Origin: Oncomelania hupensis
Lineage: Eukaryota > Mollusca > Gastropoda > Littorinimorpha > Pomatiopsidae
Reading direction: 5' to 3'
Assembly: GCA_036898135.1 (NCBI GenBank)
Contig: CM072525.1
Span: forward strand, 27,809,943 to 27,873,942
DNA: 64,000 bases
This document shows, in pieces, positions 47,541-61,300 of this stretch. A program made the position numbers and the translations under genes. The number at the start of each line of letters is the position of its first letter. Within the stretch, counting starts at the first letter, position 1. The notes under the pieces were generated by a model, which searched no databases, was not told the DNA's origin, and was given only the letters and a program-made list of their open reading frames with translations.

Positions 47541-49540
47541 TCCTCCATAGCCTCATCCTCATCATCCTCATTACCACATCCTGTCATCATTTTGTTGTAC
47601 ATGTTAGCAGCACCTTGCGCCTTGAGTACAAACTTTGGTGAACAAAGGCGTATTGTAAATTCTCTCCTCCATGTTGATCATCAACCGTGTACATAGCGTA
47701 TGTGTTAGCTTTTGGTGACATTGTGTTAAAAGGAATTGTTGGAATATTAAACATTTTATGCAGTGGGGGAGTAATATATTTAGTAGGCAGGAGTAATTTA
47801 TTTAGTCGGCAACAGGATGAAAACTTTGAAATGGTGTTATTTATTCTTTTAAAGATCTTTCCTGTTTTGGACAATTAGCTGGAAGAATTTTGAAATTCTT
47901 TGGCAAACGATGCTGGGGGATGCTTGATTGGTGTGTTCAAATATTTTATTTTACCATTGTTCTGGAAACGACAGGTGTTTGAACACTCCATTGCAGCGAA
48001 TTTAAAAATGCTTTATACCAAGTCAGTTTCAAATTTTTGTGTACTGACGATAAATGTTATAAAGAAATTATAAGAAAGAACAACAAAGCCTTGTTTCAAA
48101 ATCTAGAAACTTGCAAGTTCTAACCAAACTGACAAAGTTTGGAACTCTTGAATAGTATTAGCAGGTTAAACTCGGGATATAATATATGAAAGTTTAACGT
48201 TAGGTACTTAAAGAAATGTGTATGTTTGTAAATAATTTTGTACTGTTTATGCAAGCACAAGGTATTCCGTTTGTGATCCTTACAAATGTATTCATAATGG
48301 AGTCTATTTACAGGGAATAGATAATTCTAGATCCCTATATTTGTAATGGACATTTGTTTATAGGCTGTACTTGAATTTAGTATGTGCCCCTTTTGCTTTT
48401 TCCCGTACCAGTTCCATCTAGTTTTGTTCAACATTTTCATTTTCCACTATAAATGAACTTTTTTTTTAAAATCTAGTATCTGTATTAAAATTATTGGTAG
48501 TGGTACATTTTCAATGTTGTATTTGATCTGATCAATAAGCGCAACGTAGAAAATAATTCATCAGCTAGCAGTAGAACTAGAAATTCTGTAGGCAGAACGT
48601 CAAATCAAGAAGAAAAAATGCAAACCTATTGTTGCATTTCCAAGTTATCATTGATATTAGAACTATCTCATCGAGATTCATCATTTTCTTTCAAATGTCT
48701 TTTGCGTTCTTTGTATTATGTCCATGCAAATTTGTAATGTTCATGCAGAGTTGGTATTATGTAATCTTTGTAAACTAAAAATGTTTCTTGCTGTGTTACT
48801 TTTTTTTTTTGTTTTTTTTTGTTGTGGGAGGGGGAGAGGGATAGTAGGAGGGGTGTAGCATTATATTGTTTTTTGTTTTGTACATGCAATGTAACAGCTG
48901 TGAATCTGTGACAGTTGCTGTAGATGGTTACAGTAGACAAATTCGGTTTACATCTGAAATTGTTTCGCTTGGGATATTGTACTCCTTGAGATGAGTGGAA
49001 AAAAAAATTAAACGGTTATTAGAGTTGTGAAAACACCAGTTTTGTTTGGCATCGTAAAAGTCATTTTCACATTGAAATTGGGACTATATTTGAAATGTAC
49101 TCACAATTTTTTTATTTTTAAAATTTAAGGAGGAAAATTAATAAATCTTCCAAGGTCGCTACAGTGTTACAAGTATGTAATGTGTCAGTTTAAAGCTTTT
49201 AAAAAAAAAATTAAGTTACATAATTCTGATTGGCTTGAACAAATTCAGAAAATAATTTTATTTGGCTTGCATGTGCTCTTGATGCATGGAAATAAATGAA
49301 TAATGTTAATACACTTTACGATTCCAATAAGTTTGATTTTGTCACAAAGTGTGCTTCGGAGTTTTTGCTTGTGCACGTTTGTCAAATTGTGTGTGATGGT
49401 TGTAGAATCTGAGGTCTATGTGTGTGGTGAACAGGCAAAGGCACAAAACCCCTTAACGGCATTGGAAGCAATAATGATAACATTTTCTTACAAACATGTT
49501 TTCAGCTGCATTTTATTTTTACTGGTGTTTTTTTTGTTTG
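47541..49540 (+). other. CHMP5 3' UTR and downstream
   Basis: T-rich on the + strand, unlike the sequence after about 49550. Candidate poly(A) signal AATAAA at 49291-49296; earlier weaker variants occur. A G-rich patch after a T run lies at 48825-48860. The transcript end is not fixed by sequence alone. Confidence 0.5.
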
Positions 49541-52500
49541 TGGTAAAGTAAACCCCCAAACTTACATAAGGCATTACTCAGTACTGCCTGCAAATGGCAT
49601 TTTTCTTACACTTAAATCCATTCCGTTACAGGCCAAAAAAAAACCTTTCACATCCACATATGAAATGATAAAAAGATTATTCATTGGGGGAACAAAATGA
49701 GCCTTTCATACTCTTAGACACCCTGCAAAGACTGTGGGGCTGCTAGTCTTTGATACCAAAATCACCACAACAAGCAAACGCACTATTCTACTATCACAAT
49801 GTGTAATCCATATACAAATAATGCAAATTCAATGCCGGCAGGCTGATGGCATTCACAGAGGTCGCAAACAAATTTAAGCCGAAGGAAAAAAAAAAATTTT
49901 AATTGCATTATTTTGTAGCTGCTCTTTTAAACATTACATTTTAGTGTTTAGGATTGGTCGTACTATTGTTTTTAAAAACATATGGTTGGAGAAAGAAACT
50001 CTGCAAAAATTGTTTTTAATAAAAAAGTTGTTGAACAGTGATGTGAGCTTTATGCTAACAAGCCTGATATGATAATTACATGCGGTATAAAACCAAATCT
50101 GCAGACACATGCACCCTCTGTTGAAAGAAACACTAGCATAGCATGCCCAAGTTTGATAGAGAAGTCAACCTTCCTATATTCAGTGAAAGGAAAGGGCAGA
50201 CTTCAAAATGTATTACAACTTCTGAAAAAAGCACTTCAGCAAATGAAAACTATCAAATAATTAGAAACATTTGCGTTCTGGGAGGATGAGAAACAGAGGA
50301 TTAACGTTATTATACATTTTAAAGCAAAAACTCCTTAGAGGAACAAACGATTACAAAACTTCATTCTTGAATATAAATTGACATGGATTACTGCCTTGCT
50401 TTGCCATATATACAACACAAGAAAAAATTGAATCATGAGGTGAACACATTTCTCTATCACAGTTTAAGTCAATATTCAATCATTAATAAAGGGGAGGGGG
50501 GGGGAGGAAGAAGCTTTAAATGTCTTTAAAATAAAAATCTAATTGCCGCTTCAAATCAAGATCCTCTAATGAAGTCATGATAACGTCAATGAAACAGCAG
50601 CAGTTCCAATTATTAACAAATTAATCTTTATTTATCCTTTCACTTATTATGTGTTAATTCATTATTGCTCATTAAAATATTGCTTTTCATCAAGTGTCAG
50701 GGCATATAAGAATTTTGTATCCATTTAGCTTTATTTTCAATGTCGTCTGATTCAGCAGCTTCTAATTATATATACTGGGATGATTTTTTTGAAAACATTT
50801 TAGCAGATGTTTTCATCTGATACATGCCAGGCATTACAAAAAAAATTATTATTGAACAAGTCGAAACAAATTAACCATATTCTTATGAAGCAGGACAATT
50901 AATTTTGAATGAAAGATTTTACAACGATGGCATTGATTTTTCAAACACTGACCAAAACTTGGCATGAAACAAATATTAAGCGCAGGCGTAAAAGAAACAA
51001 ACACTACAATTACGATACAATTATTCATAAAAAATCCGAATACAAATTAAACCACTGTTCTACTTTAAAAAATAAATAAAATGTTAAAAAGAATGAATTA
51101 TAAATACATTATATATGTTTTAAAAAAAACACCACTCGGGTTCAAACTGTAGCAAGTGTGAAATGTTCAGTTTTTAACTTGCAATCCATACTTATACCTT
51201 ATAAAATACTTTATAATATTCAGCAGTTCCAGTTTCAAAATGCTTCCGCTGTCCCTTGAATACATGTGTGTGTGTGTATATATTTATATATATATATATA
51301 CTGCTATACTGACTGTAAAGAAAATTTAAAACGGTGCTTGAGATGCATCGTACATAGTATACAGAAATTGCAAACAAAATTTCATCTTTCTCAAAAATAG
51401 CTTCCACCATCGTCATTTTTTTTTCCACATGACATACATGTCCACAAAAGATGGTTACATGAAAATGGGATATGGGCCATGAAATCGTGATCTTATGAGC
51501 AAGCACATCAAAAATGCAATCCCCTCTTCTACTGTCAAACTCTGACAGAAAGTTGGTCTGCAAGGCAGGATTAAATGATGAAGATGTTAAAGACAGGCAA
51601 CAAAAATAATAAATTTTAATATTCAACTTGCCAGCAGTCACTCTCTAAACATAATATTACATGAGCAAGTAACTCACAATCACACCAAAAACTATAAATT
51701 ATACAAAGCAAGCAAATCAGAAAGAAAAAAAAATTCTTCTGAAGCCCCTCTATGAAAGAAAGAGGCTCGATTACATGAAAATGGTCTTGATAATGATAGG
51801 CAGTGAAAATCTGATGCAAGCAATTCAGAAACTCAAACCCAATTTGCATGTGACCTATGAAAGAAAATCAATCTGCAAGACTCAACTTTGATTAGACAAA
51901 CATGGAATATTATTATTACGGCAGGCAATGAAAACCAAAAATGATAAAAAGCAAGCATTTATGTTTTGTTTTGCAGCCACAGCCTCTATCAACGACCATG
52001 GAATAATGTGATACTGACAGACAATGGAGACTGCAACAGATACAAGCAAGCCAATATACCAAGTATCAGAAATTGCTAATTTCTTCTGCAATGGCTTATT
52101 TTTTCTGCAATGGCTACTTTCTTCTGCAATGGCTAATTTGTTCTGCAGTCAATCCGTACAAGAAAGGGATTAAGACTAATCCTAACATATAAAAAATAAA
52201 AAGTCAGAAGACGTGGTATTCAACAAACTAGCTTCCAGATTGGCTGCTTTTGCAAGAAACAGAATGAACCACAAATTGAATAGATTAAAAAGCAGGGAAA
52301 GGTCTTGTTTGGATTTTAAAAACAACGTATGAGCATGGATAAATTAGATAAATTAGGATTTTTCCCAAAAATATTTTAATGATTATTTCACCAACAGAAT
52401 TTTTAGATTGGAAGCCATGACTGATCAGAGTAGCTCACAGCGGCTCTACCGAATATAAGATTTTGAGGTCAGGTCAGCCAGTCTAGCTATAAATAGCTTT

Positions 52501-52600
52501 GCTGATACTTTCTCTAGAAAGGGGGTGCCAGCAAGCTATAAATAGCCTGCAGCATGCAAAACATGGAGGCATTGAAAAGTTCTGCTCACATAGGAATTGA
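49541..52600. other. A-rich interval between convergent CHMP5 and MLX
   Basis: No gene recognised. The strand bias reverses here, with A-rich + strand, which would suit a U-rich MLX 3' region on the - strand; TTTATT near 49512 could be its distal poly(A) signal. A direct repeat of TTCTGCAATGGCTAATTT-like units occurs at about 52080-52145. Confidence 0.4.
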
Positions 52601-52604
52601 GCTG

Positions 52605-54018
52605 GTGTGAGCTGGTTCCGCTCTTGCCTATCTGATCGCTTCCAGTCTGCCTGCATCAACAACCACCTCTCTGAACTGTCCAGACTTGTCTTCGGTGTTC
52701 CTCAGGGGTCAGTTCTAGGCCCTGTTCTTTTAATCCTTTACACATCTCCTCTGTCTCACATCATCCAAAACCATGACACTTTCCACCATTTCTACGCAGA
52801 CTGAAAAACAGTGTCACACCTCAAAATCTTCCTTCCATTTTGACCAAAACTTCTGACTGCTTTGAAGACACTTCTAACTGGATGACAGTCAACAAGCTCC
52901 AACTCAATGCAAACAAAACTGAAGTTATTCTCACAGGTACCAAACACAACCTGTCTTCTTCCTCTGTAGACACTCCCTCTTGGCCAGACCACTCTTCCCA
53001 TGTCACCTTCTGTCAAAAACCTTGGTGTCATTCTTGACAACACCCTCTCCTGTCAGAATTCATCCGCAAAACCTGTCAAACATGCAACTTTCATCTCCGT
53101 AGAATAGGCCTTGTCCGCAAACGTCTGACCACCGACGTTATTGTCAAACTCATTTCCTATCTTGTTTTGTCACGCTTAAACTACTGTAACCCTCTCCTAG
53201 CTGGACTTCCTTCTTCTTCTATTTATCTGCTCCAACGTGTTCAGAACTCCGCTGCGCACGTATGCCTCTCAAAAATACAAAATCTGATCATATCACTCCC
53301 CTTCTACATTCACTCCACTGGCTTCCAGTGTCTTATAGAATTATGTACAAAATCTCCATTTTCTGTTAGAAGTGCGTCCACGGCTTAGGCCCACACTGGC
53401 TTCCAGTGTCTTATAGAATTATGTACAAAATCTCTATTTTCTGTTACAAGTGCGTCCACAGCTGAGGCCCACACTGGCTTACAGTGTCTTATAGAATTAT
53501 GTACAAAATCTATATTTTCTGTTACAAGTGCTTCCATGGCTTCCCTTCCTACCTCAACCAGAACATTAAATTCTATAAGCCTTCTATAAATCTTCGTTCT
53601 TCCTCCGACACCCTCATGCTTCACATATCCCGCTACAAACTCTCCTCTGCTGGCTGTTGATCTTTCTCAGTGCTTGGCCCTTCAACTTGGAACCCTCTTC
53701 CCCTCTCTCTTCGCAACCAAACATAGCTATTTTCAAATCCAACTTGAAAACTCCATCTCTTCCTTAAGTGTTTGTGATTTGCCTCCCATCATTATTGTCG
53801 TCATTCCTCCTTTTTTGTTTTGATTCAGACCCCTGTCACCTGCACCCCATCATCCATTCTTAGCTCTCCCATCCTCCCTCATCTCTTATTTGTTAGCAAG
53901 TGTCTTTATTTTGTATGAAGCCGGATGTTTAGAATGAATTCGTGACTACTGCGACTTGAACTGATATTGTTACTTAGGAAAAAGCGCTATATAAATAGAC
54001 TTACTATTTTTATTATTA
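52605..54018 (+). mobile_element. L2-like LINE, 5'-truncated, decayed
   Basis: Reverse transcriptase motifs in order: WFRSCLSDR, GVPQGSVLGPVL, HHFYAD at the catalytic site (the second Asp is followed by a stop), MTVNKLQLNANKTEV, NLGVILDN and LSRLNYCNPLLAGLP with QRVQNSAA. Frame changes and stops interrupt it. The 3' end is AGCGCTATATAAATAG and a TAT/ATT run, like the tRNA-SINE tail at 27600. An internal 78-bp repeat expansion is listed separately. Confidence 0.85.
53316..53549 (+). repeat. 78-bp tandem triplication within the LINE ORF
   Basis: Units begin CACTGGCTTCCAGTGTC at 53316 and 53394 and CACTGGCTTACAGTGTC at 53472. Unit length of 78 is 26 codons, so the repeat itself does not shift frame, although unit 1 contains a TAG in GGCTTAGGC. 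Confidence 0.9.
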
Positions 54019-54630
54019 TTAGTAACCCTAAAAAAGGTGTTAGCAAAAAAAAATGTGTAGGCTGTACGCTATTCTAGACTATGGCTAAGCAATGCCACAG
54101 TAGGCTATGTTATACTATATACTATGAAATAAACATACTGCATTCTTCTTTAACACCACATTAAGTCATCCACGGTTAATTCACCAGCTCAGCGCAATTC
54201 CAAATACAGTAAGATTATTCTTGCCTAACTTATTTGTGAATAAATAGTCTTGAGACTGTGATCACCCACTCCGTAAGTCTTCAATCATGCTGATAAATAA
54301 TCAATAACTATACAATACTATACTATACTAAGCAGCATATTAATATTGCCAGTATTGCCATCATATCGGCAGCATTCTAAAATAACAATAAAAACACCAT
54401 CAAACCCTAAATCAAACAATATAAAAGGCAACAAAGCAGTACCTAGAAAAAAAAAACATTACTGATGCTAAAAAATAATTTTTAAAAAGAAGTAAACATT
54501 CGTTAAAAAGAAAGTGAATAAAAGTTCAAACAAACAGCGCACGTCAGCACAGACAAAAACAACACTAAAACACATAAACAATCCAACGGAAAAAAAACGG
54601 CTTTGATGTTGAACAGTTTACACAAAAGCC
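54019..54630. other. Intergenic, no gene recognised
   Basis: AT-rich, with TATACTATACTATAC-like short repeats near 54313-54332. Nothing else identified. Confidence 0.5.
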
Positions 54631-54631
54631 A

Positions 54632-54900
54632 TGGCTGGATGGTAGAGCGGCAGTCAGATACACTGATAAAACAGGTTCGAATCCCGTGGTGGGTAAGATG
54701 AAAGTGGCTAATTTTCACTGCCCATCTTAGCAGCATGATTGCTCTGGTGGTTCAATGCTGATTTAGATCCCTACCCCTCTTCCCTGGGGTGTTTATCCCC
54801 GTCTGCCACATTGCCTTAACACAAGGGACTGTAGGCATTAGGGTGGCGCAGTTGATGAGCAGAAGCGTTAAACTTCAATGTTCATTCAAAAGCTATAAGT
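54632..54900 (+). mobile_element. tRNA-derived SINE
   Basis: Head with A box (GGCTGGATGGTAGAGCGGC) and B box (CAGGTTCGAATCCCG) 30-odd bases apart. The acceptor arms do not pair, and a ~200-bp unrelated body follows, so it is a SINE rather than a tRNA gene. The 3' end is uncertain. Confidence 0.7.
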
Positions 54901-55309
54901 TCACTGGCCAATAAAAAGGGCTGTCATACCTTACTTATGAATGTTAAACAGCTAATGTTCTGAGCTTTCCAGCCTATGAGTATTTGTGTGTTGGTGACCA
55001 TTTATCCACACATCACAATGATGATGACGAAACAACAAATCACGGGCATATTTTGTCACATTATTGCATGACGAGATAAGTCATCATAAGCAGTTAAGGG
55101 GGTTCAAAGTTAAAACAATATTAAATCAGCACCCCTGGCTCAAACAAACCAAATTGTGACGAAATGTACACTTGAGCTCTGAAGCAGCAAAGGCACGTCA
55201 GCATCACTGAATGTTTCACTTTACGTCTACACAAAACTGTCATTTTAGATTAATGTAATTATCACTGACACAGCTCCATAGCTCTGGTCAGCGGAGAAGC
55301 AGTCAGTCG

Positions 55310-58300
55310 CTACTGCTGATTGGAAGGGAACTGTTCGTCCAGTGAAGTGAGAATGGTCATCACGTTCTCTCTCAGCACCTGTTAGAGGACCAACAGTAAT
55401 CGTCAACAGGAATAACAATTATGTAAAGGAGTGTCAATAATGGTACAGGACGCAGTCAATATAAAAATTTCAAAAATAAAAATTCGATTTTCTTTCCGTC
55501 TTCTAATAGCGATCTCCCTGCCTTTACACCACCTGTTTGAGTGCTGGATGTGTATTTGGTGTGTGTGAGGGTGGATGAGACAGGTTAGCGTGTATGTTGG
55601 TATAGATCGCCGCGCTTTGAGCCTGATTGATTTGGGGAAAGGCGCGTATATAGCATCCTGTATTATTATTATTATTATTATTAAATACTTCGGGTAGCAT
55701 AGGTCTAGAAGAAGTAAGAGCAGCAGCAGCGTTAATGATTTTTGTTTGTTTTTTGACATTTTATTGTCCCCTTTTTCAGGAAATTTTGGGTCGCATCCCC
55801 TGTGATGCGCCCAAACCCCACCTACCTATTATTAGCTGTAATTTGAAATTTTGCTTGGGGAGCAAACTGGAGTACCTGGAGAAAACCCCTGAGACCTTTC
55901 ACGAATCAAAAGTAAAATAATAATCGGAGAAACGTAATGCTCAGAGGCTGGATCAATCCCACAACCCCTCAGGCGTCATTGGTTTCTAGTCTGTGGACAA
56001 CGTCAGTTTGTCCTGCCTTAGACCAAGTGGCCACAGCGCTCGCTAGCATTGCAGGTATCGCAGATTAAAGCCGAGTCTGATGTAATTTGTGTTCCCCAGA
56101 CCTTTACACTACACAGTATGATCATAGAATGTAATAATCCACATAACTGAGCAAAGCTCTTAAATGTGAGCCCTGAGCAATCTGCCAGCATGGAAAAGCT
56201 GCTCCTTACAAGTGGACCATCATCATCATCAAATAAGCATGTCAGCAGCTTCAAAAGATATTCAGTCCCTTGATAACGTCACCTCCCGAGCCTAGCAAAG
56301 AACTCCTTTTATATATAAAGTCATTACACATGAAGCAAACATAGTTGTTTTTTCTGTCACTCCAAAGTAGCAAATCTTTCACTTTAATGTTAGTGACTTC
56401 TCCACCACCCACAGACCATAGCCATTTGACATGATTGTGACATGCACGGAGGCCTACAATGTGGGTAAAACAGTTCAGTTTTTATCACAAAGACTGACCT
56501 GAGGCTTGCAATATTCCTCAAGCCAGCTGAAAACACAGGCGGACAGCTCGGCAAAGTTGGCTACAGAGATGGAGGAGTTGAACGAAGTGAACAGCTGCTC
56601 CATAATCTGGCGGAACTGAAATTAAACACAAAAGACTTTTTTTTTTTAAAGAAGATAAATTCAGAGAAAAAATAAAACTCAGACAAGAGCAACAATGACA
56701 ACTCCCGATAACTCCATACTCCTATCCCCTCTCCCCTACCCTCCTCCCCACACACACCACATATAAAGAAAGCACCAAAAAAAAAACATTCGCACACACG
56801 TGTGCAAGCGCTCACCCACCCAACTCAAATTTAATTGAAAAGTGAAATACTTAGTGAATTATAAAAAACATCCTCTGGGTGAGAGTATAAACCGAGGTCT
56901 ACTCTGGGCACACAGGCATTCACTGCATGACTTTAAAGATCCTGACGCTCATGTTCTAGATGGCGAGTGCTGGCTGCACAAATATACCCAGCATGCACTA
57001 AGTCCAGACCTCCTCCAGACCCAGTTGCCTAGGATTGTGCTCAGTTGTCTGGGGGTCAGATGATGCATCCAAAGGCTGCAAGTGGGCAGCTTCAGTTAGA
57101 TCCTGTCTCAGCCAGCGCCTTGAGCTACATTACATTACATTATTGTTGCTTTAGGTCCAGCGGACTCTTCCGAGCCAAATCAGGACCGGACAACCCCCGA
57201 TCCGCATAAAAGATCTGCTGAAACAACCCTAGTGGTAAAACCGAAAGCTCTCCACCAGCCAGTCACTTTATAATAAAGACATCCCACTCAGGGGACGGCT
57301 GAGGCTTCACCCCAACTTATCGAACCCCCGTTTACAAAAACAAAATAGAATACAAACATCATTATAAATTATCAACAAAACACATACATGTAAAATGCCT
57401 ACATTGCTAAATAATAACATCATAGGAAGCCCTAGTGACCACCTGGCAGGAAGCGTCCAATATTCCCAAGCTGATCCAACAGACCTCATACACAAACAAG
57501 GAGTCTTGTCCCGGAAGAGTTTTCAAGAAAAAAGGTAGGAGACTGGTCTAGCGAAGAAGACGATAGTATAGCAGATTGATAGAACAGAGCAGGAATGAGA
57601 AAGAGCAAATGAGAAAGACAGCGACAGTGGGAATTGAAAGCAGCGCCTTGAGCTGAAAAAGGGCTATATTAAAAACAATTACCAGCATCACCTTGATTTT
57701 CATACCTCTGTGACTGTGTAATACTTAATTGAAGCATAATTTCTAATAGCAACCCTGTCATTTGGCATCGAGTATCAAGATGTTTATTTATTGGTTTATT
57801 TAATTTATTCATATTTTATTTTTTTCTATTATTGTTATATTTTTAATTGCTTTTTACTGACAGCAATGGCAAGTTAGGATTTCTCTTGTGAGATAATACA
57901 GATTTCTGAATCTGTTAGACTATACTAAATTAGATTATTATATTTATTGCTAATTATAGCACAGTCAAGCTGCAACTACAGAGGGACGAGTAGTGGCAAA
58001 ATAAACACCAGAGTTGGTAAATCCTCAACAATAAAAACAGCAACATCAGCAACAACAACAACATATTCACAGCTGGAGATTGTCACAACAGTAACAAGGT
58101 TAGTTAACTCGTAGTCTCATATAGCAAAACAGCACGTTAATCTTCTCCTTCATGTAAGGATTTGACAAAAACAAGCCAAAAATAGGTGCATGTGTTTAAA
58201 ATGCTATATCTACTGAACAGTTGGTCAGAGCTTCATGGAACTTAGTCAGTGTGTAGATAATTGGTAACTATGCAAGTATTGAGTAAGGTTTAGTTTTGTC

Positions 58301-61300
58301 AGTGTCATCTGTCTGTGTTACCTGCTATTTTACCTGTGATTATAGGTAATTTCACAAATACCAATTCTTCGGATGATGAAAGGTCCGATCTGAAGTCGGA
58401 AAGATCGGTAGTGTGCACGCTAGACACTGACAAATCACTCTGATCGTCATTCCCTAACTGATCAGCCCTTTCATCTACTAATTGCTGCCACAACTGCCCA
58501 TATGTAGAATAGTTGTCGGAATCAGATTCTGCCATTTTTAGGGTATCCCCGCTCCCGAAAATGCGACCAAAAACTAAATAAAAACTTTGATCAACACGTG
58601 TTGTCAACACAACTGCAGTTGACAGGAAGGAAGTATGCTACTTTTAGAATCAGCTAGTGCCCATGCGCGAATGGAACGGGTTTCCGTTAAGCGGGAGAGA
58701 GGTGCTAAAAGTAGACGGTAACTAGGCGCGCTTCATGAGCCGTGACGAGCCGCGCTTTACCGCGCTTCATGAGACTAAGAGTTAAACAACTTGTCCTCCT
58801 TACCACGTCAAACTTGACTTCATCCGACACTTGGTTCTGGCCGTCAGTGCCTGTAGTGTTCTGGTGATGTGTCTTCACTATGTGTTCATAGTTGCTGCAA
58901 CACAAACAAAATCAATCCACATGGAGTAATAACTATACATCCTTAATTTTTACATTCCACAATGCACACTATACTAGTAAATTAAGGATACTATTTTTGT
59001 TTAAAGCATATTTTACAAACAATTTTTACAAGTTATTGACACATGGAGTAAACAGTGGTAATACCAATCAGAGATTTAACTTCCTAACCTAAAAAAAAAA
59101 GTCCCATTCCACTTGAAGAAAGAAGACCCCCTAGCAATCACACCAACACAAAAAGCTAATAAAGAAACTGAATTTTGCTGCCCATTCATGTATGTGTGTG
59201 TTCTGCAGCCAGTAAGGCACGCACGCTGACATTCAAAATTGGCAACTCGAGATTTTTGTTCACTGTGGTTGCTTGGGCTCTTTGAAGATTCTATAATCAA
59301 ATCTGGATTTACAAGTGTGAGAGAATATTTTGTTTACTATTCATTGTTATGTTGTGGTTTTTTAAATTTATTTTTGTTACTGGTTCTATAATTAGACAAC
59401 ATTAACCAACCATAACCTGGAATTTTAAAAACAGGGTATATAAAATACCTACGCTTTCATGATCTTGAGTGCCATGACCTCCTTTCTGAGCGAGTCCAGC
59501 TCTTCCTCTTGCTTGTGCTTCTTGTCATTCAAGTACTGCAGGTAGTCAATAGCTGGACAACAACATTAATCAAATAATGCAGAAAAGGATTCAGGGTTTT
59601 CAAAGAAGGTTTCAAGATACTTTTTATTTGCAATGTGTACAGCTTTACGGCAAAGTTCTATCTATTTATTTTATAATTCTTATATAGCGCTTTTATAGCT
59701 CAAGAGTTGCTCAAGGCCAATATTGCTAGCCAATATGATATAATTCAAGCTGCTAGAGGCACCCACTTGCAACCTTGGGGCACACAGTAAGCCCAGATGA
59801 CTATGTAATAATAGATAATTAATTATTTTAAAATTACTACCAAAAATATGCTTCCATTTTCCCAATGAAGACTGTGCTTCTTTCAGTAGGAATTCTGAAA
59901 ATCAGGGGTCCATGTCATTGTATTTTGCGAGCTAGACAAGCAAATCATCAAAACACAGATTACAAAATGTTGATTTTCTTTTCCTAGGCAGTCAGGCATG
60001 CTACTCTGAAAATTTAGTTTTCCCGGAAAATTTTGCAAGGATTAGCAGAGCCCCGAGAGCGAGCCTGAAAAGCAGGCGAGCCCTCTAGGGGGGTCCGGGG
60101 GCATGCTCCCCCGGAAAATGTAAAAAAAAAGAAAAAAAAAAGGTTAAAATCTGTGCAATCTGGCACATTCTGAGCACTTTTTGAGAGACGAAAAATCAAT
60201 CAACAAAGACGAAAAAAACCAACACATTTTAGTGTAAACTATATACAAGAAATGACACTGGTAGGCCTACATGTCTGTTAACATTATTTTATTAATATTA
60301 TAGTCCGTCATTTAGTTTAGTTTTTGACACCTTTGTCCCAGTCTCCTACCTGTTTCTTATCACAATTTCGGTTCGAAACATTTTGATGCTATGCTACCAT
60401 TAGTAGTATTTATCATTACAAAAACGCTTTCATACATTATCAAACTTAAAAAAACAGAGAATCGTGCACAAAACGTGGTGAAGACAGTCAAAAATCAAAC
60501 GGAAAAAACTGGCCGCCTACGCTAAAACACAGCGAATCACGTAAGAGAAAAGCAATCTGATTGGTGAGATAAATTTAACTAGCCAATCACAACGCCGCTT
60601 TGATATGATCGTTAAAATTGACTGTCATGGCGGTCTAGCAGACGAATCCCGCTGATATCGCCTACCGTGATAAGAACGCTGGTAATTCTTTCTTTTCGAC
60701 ACAGATTTTTTTAATACTCCCGGAAATTTTTCAAACACCCGGAAAGCCACCGGGACCCAAAAATCGATTTCCCAGAATTCCGGGAATTCCCGGAAAAGTA
60801 GCATGCCTTGCAGTTTAGTGGTTCTTGGAAAATGGCATCCAACGGACTGACCGACATACATCTCTAGCTTGTCCTGATTTCCAACTGTTTCAAGGTGTTT
60901 CCAGATTATTAAAAACAAAAAAACAAAACAAACTTGTAACACTGAACATGGCAGAATTAGTTTTATTAATATAACTGAGACCGAGATGGAAACAGCACAT
61001 GAGATCAAGCTGGTGACTCACATTTCTGGAGAATGGTAGCCTTGCTCATCTTCTGGGCACCCAACGTGTCAGGCTGCACGCACGATGGGACAATGGCCTG
61101 CAGTTCATCATACCCTTTCTGCAACAACAGCATCTTTAAGAAAAGTGACCAACCAACCTCAATAAACCAAACAAGCCTTTATTTCTTTGTCTCCCTATTG
61201 CCCTCTTCCCTTTCTCACTATCATTTTGTCCCTCCTGTGAACAACCAAACAAAAATAGACCTTGATAGCATAGCGGCGTTTCTGCTCAACGACAGTGTGA

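Noticed and set aside
54635..54705. A functional tRNA gene
   Set aside because: B box present, but no acceptor stem pairing and a SINE-like body follows.
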